DNA of 64,000 bases, taken from contig OX393549.1 in the NCBI GenBank assembly GCA_947650365.1, positions 22,531,572-22,595,571 on the forward strand, written 5' to 3'. Made by a program: the position numbers and the translations under genes. Below are positions 56,451 through 64,000 of this stretch, one piece after another. Origin of the DNA: Chamaelirium japonicum (lineage: Eukaryota > Streptophyta > Magnoliopsida > Liliales > Melanthiaceae). Positions within the stretch are counted from its first letter, which is position 1, and each line of letters begins with the position of its first letter. The notes below the pieces were generated by a model. That model had not been told where the DNA came from and ran no database searches. It worked only from the letters and a program-made list of their open reading frames with translations.

Positions 56451-56683
56451 CATGTTTCCAAGTACAATGAAAAGAGCTGAACAAAGGTTAACAAAAGATC
56501 GAAGTTTTAAACTAAACTTATTACGATTAAACTTCTCACTCAGTAGTAGAGATTGGAATCATAAAACATAAGTCACACAAGCCAAGCGCCAAAGGCACTT
56601 ATTATTTTAAGTAGCACACTAAAAGTAAGATAACAAACGGATCATCATCATCATCTTCAACAATAAGTTGGGTGAGGAATCCA

Positions 56684-56853
56684 TCAGCAATCTTTGGTGC
56701 AGAAGCATCTGCGGCGGAAGCCATTGCACTCGCCTCCAGTGAAGCCCTCTGTCAGGCACATGGTGGCGCAATTGGTGGAACTCACGCATGGGCCATTGAA
56801 TCCACGGCTCAGTGCCTCGCAAGTCCTTGCATCCACTGTCCCCATCCCAATCT
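56684..56853 (-). pseudogene. Plant defensin 5, exon 2 only (left arm, inner)
   Basis: Exon 2 with intact acceptor (CTTGCATAG) and stop; eight cysteines conserved, gamma-core [11 protein letters not shown], net mature charge about +2. The intron is kept for 280 bp (to 57,133) and then breaks off into an LTR-like sequence starting TGTAACATCCC; exon 1 and the promoter are absent. Protein identical to defensin 6 in the other arm. Likely not translated as a secreted peptide. Confidence 0.85.
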
Positions 56854-57133
56854 CTATGCAAGAGAGAAACAATATAGCCAGTTAGACTGTAGAATCACAA
56901 ATATCATATATAGGTTGCTAGTGTAATTTAAATAGGAGGACAAATAGATCTTGCTCCTCCTAAGATGGGCATGCTGAAGTAAGCTCATTTCTTTTTTGCT
57001 AGACTAGTCAAAGGACATGTCACTAGAGCAAGGGGTGAAGGAGGTCCGGATATCGAAACGGAGAAGGTAGCATAGTTACTGTTTTTATTAAATTCTATAA
57101 TCCCGTGGACATGACATCAACGGCCAGGATTTG

Positions 57134-58417
57134 TGTAACATCCCAAAAATACTAATGATTTTAATCTACTATAATAAGAAATTTTTTTATACAAATTTAA
57201 AACAAGAATCAGACTGCGCCATTGCATCCGGCTCGTCGAAATGATCAAAAACCGTATAAAAACTTTTATGTTTTAAGTAAATTTAAAATATTTAAAAATT
57301 AAAGAAATAAAATTAACCAAGGTAGGATTTGAACCATGGACTCATTGGTAAAATCTTATATCCACCCCCTCTAACAAGAAAGTCCTTACAATTGTTCAAT
57401 CTAAACTACAAAAATAAAATATATGTAGTGAGAGGGGGGAGCCCAAGAGACAACCAGCTATAGACCTTTGGGTTCTGACCGGATGAAAACAATCAAACCA
57501 GGGAGGCTCAATTGAAGTAATAAATACAATAATGGACCGATTTTATAATTAAGACCCTGGCCTCTTGGTATTCCGAAAAAGGCCTATTAAAACCCCCCTA
57601 ATCTCTATAGTTCTGCACTCAAACCCATTTAACTCGAAAATCATGCCCTCTCTATCCACTTGACCCAACCTTGCCAGCCCCCTTTCGCCGCCTGTAGCCA
57701 CCTCCGACGCCCGCAGTCGCCGCTGGTCGCCGTCACTCGCCGCTGGTCACCGCCGCTATTGCCGTTGTCGATCACCGCCGGTCGCAGCAGTCACCGTCAG
57801 TCGCCGCCGTCGGTCATCCTTTTTTGGCCAAAAACCGATAGGCCAATAATGTTTAAATTTATTTTATTTTGGGCTTAAGCCCACTAAAAGATGGGTCAGC
57901 CCATTTTGTTATGGGCTGGGCTCACTAAAATAGTTTTGGGCCAAAGCCCATTAAACAAAATAATCATCCATTTTTCGGAATACCAAGAGGCCAGGGTCTT
58001 AATTGTAAAATCGGTCCATTATTGTATTTATTACTTCAATTGAGCCTCCCTGGTTTGATTGTTTTCATCCGGTCAGAACCCAAAGGTCTATAGCTGGTTG
58101 TCTCTTGGTCTCCCCCCTCTCACTACATATATTTTATTTTTGTAGTTTAGATTGAACAATTGTAAGGACTTTCTTGCTAGAGGGGGTGGATATAAGATTT
58201 TACCAATGAGTCCATGGTTCAAATCCTACCTTGGTTAATTTTATTTCTTTAATTTTTAAATATTTTAAATTTACTTAAAACATAAAAGTTTTTATACGGT
58301 TTTTGACTATTTCGACGAGCCGGATGCAATGGCGCAGTCTGATTCTTGTTTTAAATTTGTATAAAAAAATTTCTTATTATAGTAGATTAAAATCATTAGT
58401 ATTTTTGGGATGTTACA
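57134..58417. mobile_element. LTR-like sequence forming the palindrome centre
   Basis: Begins TGTAACATCCCAAAAATACT at 57,134 and ends with its exact complement at 58,417. 57,134-57,580 and 57,971-58,417 are inverted copies; the 390 bp between (57,581-57,970) is unique and holds a GC-rich CGCCG-type stretch (57,670-57,810). TGTAACATCCC is typical of the start of some gypsy LTRs, but no complete LTR, primer site or coding region is present. Both outer ends sit in defensin intron sequence (CAAATCCTGG). Confidence 0.6.
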
Positions 58418-58697
58418 CAAATCCTGGCCGTTGATGTCATGTCCACGGGATTATAGAATTTAATAAAAACAGTAACTATGCTACCTTCTCCGTTTCGATA
58501 TCCGGACCTCCTTCACCCCTTGCTCTAGTGACATGTCCTTTGACTAGTCCAGCAAAAAAGAAATGAGCTTACTTCAGCATGCCCATCTTAGGAGGAGCAA
58601 GATCTATTTGTCCTCCTATTTAAATTACACTAGCAACCTATATATGATATTTGTGATTCTACAGTCTAACTGGCTATATTGTTTCTCTCTTGCATAG

Positions 58698-58867
58698 AGA
58701 TTGGGATGGGGACAGTGGATGCAAGGACTTGCGAGGCACTGAGCCGTGGATTCAATGGCCCATGCGTGAGTTCCACCAATTGCGCCACCATGTGCCTGAC
58801 AGAGGGCTTCACTGGAGGCGAGTGCAATGGCTTCCGCCGCAGATGCTTCTGCACCAAAGATTGCTGA
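58698..58867 (+). pseudogene. Plant defensin 6, exon 2 only (right arm, inner)
   Basis: Mirror image of defensin 5 with an identical protein, intact acceptor and stop, eight cysteines, and no exon 1. The intron breaks at 58,418 against the central LTR-like sequence. Any outward transcript from the centre could in principle splice into this exon, but it would lack the defensin signal peptide. Confidence 0.85.
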
Positions 58868-59107
58868 TGGATTCCTCACCCAGCTTATTGTTGAAGATGA
58901 TGATGATGATCCGTTTGTTATCTTACTTTTAGTGTGCTACTTAAAATAATAAGTGCCTTTGGCGCTTGGCTTGTGTGACTTATGTTTTATGATTCCAATC
59001 TCTACTACTGAGTGAGAAGTTTAATCGTAATAAGTTTAGTTTAAAACTTCGATCTTTTGTTAACCTTTGTTCATCTCTTTTCATTGTACTTGGAAACATG
59101 AAGGATG

Positions 59108-59390
59108 GTTTTTTTTTTGGGTGAGAAATCTCTCAGATGAGGAGGGGAAGCTCAGAAAATTTTACAAATAAGTTCTTCCAAAGCATGAAGATTCTCTCCT
59201 TGCCGAGCGACCTTCCAAAGACTCAATCATCTCTATAAAGTCCTGGGGACTGTCATTTTCTCTAAAATTAAGGATGATTTTTTGCAACCCAACAGGGGAT
59301 ATACAAGAGGGTACCCACCAGAGGATAGGAGTGGTGGCAAAGCAACTGATGCTTTGGTGAGGAGATTGTGGGTTCAACTCCCGTGCCATT
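59108..59390 (-). mobile_element. LINE 3' tail fragment (right arm, inner)
   Basis: Mirror of 56,161-56,450, with the T run at about 59,108-59,118 as the complement of the tail. Confidence 0.6.
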
Positions 59391-60551
59391 GAGGTGCTCC
59401 CCCTCGATCCAAGCACCCGCACGTACCGTGCCATCGCGGTCTACCACAATGATCCGTCAAGCCGGGGAGTAGGTGTCTTGACAGCGCCCGCCTCCCGGCT
59501 AACGCCTTCGGTATCTCGAACCACCCCGAGGGAGGAGGTGCTCGACCGCAACCTCCCCGTCAAAGACTCCTTCGAAAACCCAAATCGTTCGGAGAGTACT
59601 GGACCATGCCTCTCCCCGTCGTGCCCTTCGCCTAGGTCACCGGCCGTTATTGCCAATAAGCCCTACTATACCGCTACCTCTCCCCGAGCCTCTGGCTTCC
59701 TTCTTGAGTGCCATTTCCGGGTCCTCCATCGCACCGCGTTCCGTGCGTGCATCTCGGCCTCCTTTCTCGGTCTATACCTTGCCTTTCGTCATCGAACTAG
59801 AGCCTCTCCGGATCCCCCAACAATAGCTCTGATGCCAATTTGTTGAGATCCGAGGCCCTCGCGCAATGGAACACGACAATGTTAGAAGCACCACGGTGGA
59901 GACGACCACTGACATGACCGAGATAATAGAAAGACCAAGCAAAACACCCAAGAAGTTTCGGCAACGATCGATCGATGGATTCACTAGTATGAGGAAAACT
60001 CGAGATCAATTACAATTGTCTCTATCCAATCCCTCATACACCCACAAAGAGATCCCACCTTGAGAGAAGAGAAACCGCAGCCCTACATCCCTTGGAACAA
60101 GAAGAAATCCTTCCCGAAGCCCCACCGGTCTCCGATGATTTCCTCTCCCTCTCTCTTGGTAATGACTATCTTCTAATCTCTCCCTTAGGTTTCTCTTGTG
60201 CCTTTGAGAAAATCCATGATTCCCTAAGTTCGTCCTAGGACCTTCCTTTTATAGGGTTACATTCGTATCCGACTTGGGGAAGGAGTCCCACGAGAAAACG
60301 CATGCCAAAACGCGTCACCCATGTGCTGCCAGCCACAGTTGTGCACACGACCTGGGTAGGTCATGCGCACGACTCAACCCGTCTTCTCACCCGACTTTTC
60401 TATCGATGCCAATCAAGCGGACGACCTGACAGTCATGTGCACGACTCTTCCTGGCCGATCCTTCCTTACTTCCGAAGCTATGTCTTCCGTCGTTTCTTCG
60501 CGCATGAACATTGGAGTTGCATGCAGCTTGTTTTGAGCCACATCTTCAACA
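59391..60551 (-). mobile_element. Non-autonomous LTR element: LTR plus start of internal region (right arm)
   Basis: Mirror of 54,999-56,160. LTR 59,842-60,551; primer-binding site complement GCTCTGATGCCA at 59,827-59,838. The ORF 59,394-59,846 differs from its mirror at three residues in 150. Confidence 0.75.
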
Positions 60552-61120
60552 ATCTAAACTCTAATCGAGTTGATCAATGCTCATAATTCATCCGACGACT
60601 CTCGCCATTGCTTTCTTGTTCTTGATTTATCTCCAGATGTCAAAGTATGGCTTAAGCTTGTTGCTGTAGTTGCTCCCACTCAACTTCAATTTGTAAAGAA
60701 ATGATATGTTGAGTATGATGAGCAAGATGGAACAATTACAATAGCATAGACAAACATAGGAGGTTATAGAAAAAGAATATGAATTCAAAATTCTCACCCT
60801 AATCTTAGGGTGTAACTCAAGAGGAATGTGTAAGGTTAGAGGTCAGCCCAAGCTCAATCCGAATGGTAGAACCCTCAAACCCTAGCCTCACTCAACCTGA
60901 CTTTAACTTGCACTATGCCACATGAGCCCAATTGAGAACAAATTGCCATGCTCGGGTAGTACTATTAGAGGAAGTTAGTGGGTTGGGTTGGGTGGGATTA
61001 AGTAATGTTTATATCACTTGTTAAAAGTTTTAAATTTTAAAGAACGAGATAACATAAACATATAGTTATTTTTAACCCTCACAAATAAGTTTTCTTACTT
61101 CTACGACCCAACATCAGAAC
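60552..61120. other. Unclassified sequence (right arm)
   Basis: Mirror of 54,430-54,998. No gene seen. Confidence 0.4.
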
Positions 61121-61676
61121 TAGGGGGTGGCAATGGACTCTGAAAACCTGATCGAAACCCGACCCAAAACATTAGGTATCGGTACAGATTTTGTACCCAA
61201 AACATGGTTTGGATAGGGTATGGATATGAAAACTCTACCCGATTAACTTTTGGGTATGGATATGGGTACCTCAATACCCGTACCCGAAACTCGATTGCCA
61301 CTCTAACTTGTGTATACTAGATAATACGGTTCAACTCTAAACTCATTGTCATATACCCAAATTCTAACCGAACCCATATCTATATCGAAACCTATACTCT
61401 ACTAAAACCATTGTAATAAGAAACCAAAAGAACTTATTAACATTGCATTGTGATATCTTGATTTTTCTCCTCAAATAATTAAATATATGATGAAAAAAAT
61501 AGATAAATTATATCCAACTCATACCCGAAACCCGAAACCTGATTGGGTATGGATCGGGTATGGACCCTCTTCTAACCGAATGGGTATGGGTAGGGTATGG
61601 ACCCTACCAGACCCGAATGGGTATGGGTATGGATAGGGGTAGGGTCCGACCAGAACCCGACCAATTGCCACCCCTA
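61121..61676 (-). mobile_element. hAT-type MITE (right arm)
   Basis: Mirror of 53,874-54,429, again 556 bp, flanked by ATCAGAAC and ATCATAAC, the complements of the left-arm target repeats with the same single mismatch. This shows the MITE was present before the arms were duplicated. Confidence 0.8.
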
Positions 61677-62396
61677 ATCATAACCGTCCAATTCAACCAG
61701 TGACTCGCACCAAGCCTCCAATGGAGACACCCTGATGGGTGAATCTTACTCGGTCCAGATTTTAGTGGCTCGTGTCAGCTTGCATCAAAAGCATGGTGCA
61801 ATTCAGCCATAATGGTGAGTACATTAGAGAGATCACTATAAACAAAGGATGACAAATTAGGTATAGATACTTAACTATTTTGCAATATTAGCCGTGGGGC
61901 ATCATAATTTGATATATTAGCTAAGGTCACTACAAGTATACATTCATTTCTTTAGAAAGAATATCCATTCGTCTTGATAAAGAAAATATATTCGTCTCGA
62001 GGGACTTGAGCTATATTTCTATATTTCAAAATTAACATGTCCCGGAACTAAAAGTCATCTTCTCAAAAAGGTCTTATGTCAAATTTCCCCACTAAAAAAC
62101 CTGATAAAGTAGGATGATTTGGTATCCCATGCAGTCAAACTCTTTTAACAGTTTTTTTTTTTTCTGATAAGTTGGGCCCGGCTTTTCACCAATCCTTACA
62201 CGCCACCTCACCAAGTGCTAGCTCGATCTACCATCACACAGGGTAGCCGACAAGTGTTCTCGATTACTTATCATTTCTGGCACACTATATCCCATCTGAT
62301 ATATTTGGTCTTATCCTTAAAAATAATTTTTCAATGCTTTAATTACATCAAGATTCAGTACTTTATGTGTTCCGAACTACTGCCTTCCAAGTCTTC
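61677..62396. other. Defensin 7 upstream region (right arm)
   Basis: Mirror of 53,191-53,873, slightly longer. No gene; ORF 62,215-62,403 has no domain. Confidence 0.45.
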
Positions 62397-62404
62397 TATA
62401 TAAA
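62397..62404 (+). promoter_or_regulatory. TATA box of defensin 7
   Basis: TATATAAA, 53 bases before the start codon, followed by a pyrimidine-rich leader. Confidence 0.65.
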
Positions 62405-62457
62405 GAACAAGCACCCATCTCCTTTTCTCCACAACCACACACCTCAGGTGGTGATTG

Positions 62458-63172
62458 ATGGAGCCTTCTCAGCGCATGCTTCCGTCCTTCTTCTTCCTCT
62501 TGTTCCTTCTGATCACCGCCTCTGGTTCTTTTCCCCTTCTCGTCTCCCCAGCTTTTATTGCATTTCACTATGTTGTAGAGGTTCCATGTTCGACTTCCAG
62601 AATGGACACTAGGGAGCAAACTTTCTCTCATTTCTTTTCATGAGAAATCCCACTTAGTTGTGGAGCAAACTTTCTCTCAAGCCCAATATGCCTTGTTTGT
62701 GCATGCAAATCCTGGACGTTGATGTCATGTCCACAGGATTATAGAATTTAATAAAAACAGTAACTACGCTACCTTCCCCGTTTCGATATCCGGACCTCCT
62801 TCACCCCTTGCTCTAGCGACATGTCCTTTGACTAGTCCAGCAAAAAAACTAGTCCAGCAAAAAAAAAAAAAGCTTACTTCAGCATGCCCATCTTAGGAGA
62901 AGCAAGATCTATTTGTCCTCCTGTTTCAATTACACTAGCAACCTATATATGATATTTGTGATTCTAGAGTCTAACTGGCTATATTGTTTCTCTCTTGCAT
63001 AGATATTGGGATGGGGACAGTGGATGCGAGGACTTGTGAGACACTGAGCACTAGATTTGATGGTCCATGCATGAGTTCCACCAATTGCGCCACCGTGTGC
63101 CTGACAGAGGGCTTCACTGGAGGCGAGTGCAATGGCTTCCGCCGCCGATGCTTCTGCACCAAAGATTGCTGA
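62458..63172 (+). CDS. Plant defensin 7 (class I, secreted), two exons, right arm outer
   Basis: Exon 1 62,458-62,524 (signal segment with [10 protein letters not shown]), GT-AG intron 62,525-63,002 (478 bp, phase 1), exon 2 63,003-63,172; preprotein 78 residues. The mature domain of 47 residues has the eight class I cysteines and the gamma-core [11 protein letters not shown]. Compared with defensin 4 it has Asp for Glu at the splice-spanning codon, Thr for Ala at mature position 5 and Met for Val at 15. Net charge is about +1. Start chosen at the ATG that gives the same N-terminus as defensin 4; a preceding in-frame TTG is not used. Poly(A) signal AATAAA at 63,337-63,342. The gene reads away from the axis. 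Confidence 0.9.
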
Positions 63173-63409
63173 TGGATTCCTCACCCAGCTTATCGTTGAA
63201 GATGATGATGATGATGATGATGCACTTGTTATCTTGCTTTTAGTGTGCTTTTTAAAATAATGAGTGCCTTTGGCACTTGGCTTTTGTGACTTATGTTTTA
63301 TGATTACAATCTCTACTGAGTGAAAAGTTTAACCGTAATAAATTTAGTTTAATACTTCGATCTTTCCTTAGCCTTTGTTCAGCTCTTTTCAATGTACTTG
63401 GAAACATGA

Positions 63410-63690
63410 AGGATGGTTTTCTGTTTTTGGTGAGAAATCTCTCAGATGAGGAGAGGAAGCTACGAATATTTTACAAATAAGTTCCTCCAAAGCACGAAGA
63501 TCCTCTCCTTGTCGAGCGACCTTTCAAAGACTCAATCATCTCTCTAAAGTCCTGGGGACGGTCATTTTCTCTAACATTAAGGATGATTTTTTGCAACCCA
63601 ACAAGGGATATAAAGCAGAGTACCCACCAGAGGATAGGAGAGTTGGCAAAGCAACTGATGCTTTTGTGAGGAGGTTGTGGGTTTAACTCT
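63410..63690 (-). mobile_element. LINE 3' tail fragment (right arm, outer)
   Basis: Mirror of 51,906-52,178; its A run is replaced by TTTTCTGTTTTTGG, so the tail is more eroded here. Confidence 0.6.
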
Positions 63691-64000
63691 TCCTCCCCCT
63701 CTTTCTGTCCATTCCCGGAAACTATTGATCACATTTTCCTAATATGTCACCATATTACGATCGTATGGGTTAAGTTCCTCGTAGTTTTTGAGATTTCTTG
63801 CTCCCTCCATTCTTCCATTGACTTTGTAGACGGTGTGGCGACATAATCATATACCATAGTTGTAGATGACCTTGTGAGACAAGAGTGTTGCTAGCCTGAT
63901 ATGGACTATTTGGCTGGAGAGAAATGCTCGGGTCTTCAGGAACCAGTGTAGCCCAGTGGAAAACCTTTTTCTGATTGCTAGGGGGGCTCGCTATATCTTG
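63691..64000 (+). pseudogene. LINE ORF2 C-terminal fragment (right arm)
   Basis: Mirror of 51,592-51,905, with the same broken L1 ORF2 C-terminal sequence, cut by the window edge. Confidence 0.6.

Larger units (their letters stand above)
51592..57580 (+). repeat. Left arm of the 6 kb inverted repeat
   Basis: Reverse complement of 57,971-64,000. Paired landmarks have a constant coordinate sum of 115,550-115,551 from 53,874 to the axis, and 115,587 at the outer defensin (37 bp net indel between). Sequence differences are few near the axis and more frequent outward. The left limit is placed where pairing would run beyond the right edge of the window, so the arm may be longer. Confidence 0.95.
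57971..64000 (-). repeat. Right arm of the 6 kb inverted repeat, open at the window edge
   Basis: Mirror of 51,592-57,580. Pairing is still continuous at base 64,000 (GGCTCGCTATATCTTG matches the complement at 51,592), so the palindrome extends beyond the window. Confidence 0.95.

Overview
The window is nuclear DNA of a flowering plant. The evidence is seven copies of a class I plant defensin gene with its usual single phase-1 intron, embedded in plant transposable elements: Tat-type Ty3/gypsy with two RNase H domains, Cassandra elements carrying 5S rRNA-like sequence, Ty1/copia, L1-type LINEs, a SINE-like insert and a hAT-type MITE. The species cannot be fixed from the sequence. No other host protein gene could be supported.

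Layout. (1) 1-13,725 and 18,250-28,842 are two direct copies (A and B) of a block of about 10.5 kb. Each holds a LINE fragment, a copia LTR, one defensin gene (A at 2,755; B at 20,996), a minus-strand copia remnant, a LINE reverse transcriptase fragment, a CACTA-like end and a tandem array of 160-180 bp units. Later insertions tell the copies apart: a probable solo LTR in A (10,284-13,253), and a Cassandra element and a SINE-like element in B, each with a target duplication and an unoccupied site in the other copy. (2) 13.7-18.25 kb between the blocks holds a copia pol remnant and nested LINEs, one of which keeps a 488-codon ORF1. (3) 28.9-41.4 kb holds a second Cassandra and a 3'-truncated Tat-type gypsy element whose 2,609-codon gag-pol frame has no frameshift but twelve in-frame stops, plus an antisense ORF. 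It ends against a defensin intron; exon 2 of defensin 3 follows at 41,486. (4) 42.5-51.9 kb holds a short non-autonomous LTR element, a partial second gypsy sharing an LTR with a neighbour, a G-rich tract and LINE fragments. (5) 51.6-64.0 kb is a near-perfect palindrome, arms of at least 6.0 kb around a 390 bp spacer, running off the right edge. Each arm carries one complete defensin and one exon-2-only copy, with a hAT MITE and an LTR between them.

The defensins would be secreted antimicrobial peptides. Copies 1 and 2 encode strongly cationic mature domains (about +6); the palindrome copies are nearly neutral (+1 to +2) and differ in the gamma-core loop. Three of seven copies have lost exon 1 through breaks inside the intron. 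The most interesting system-level feature is the palindrome: transcription through its axis would make long hairpin RNA containing defensin exon 2, a possible source of small RNA against the defensin family. That is an inference with no expression evidence.
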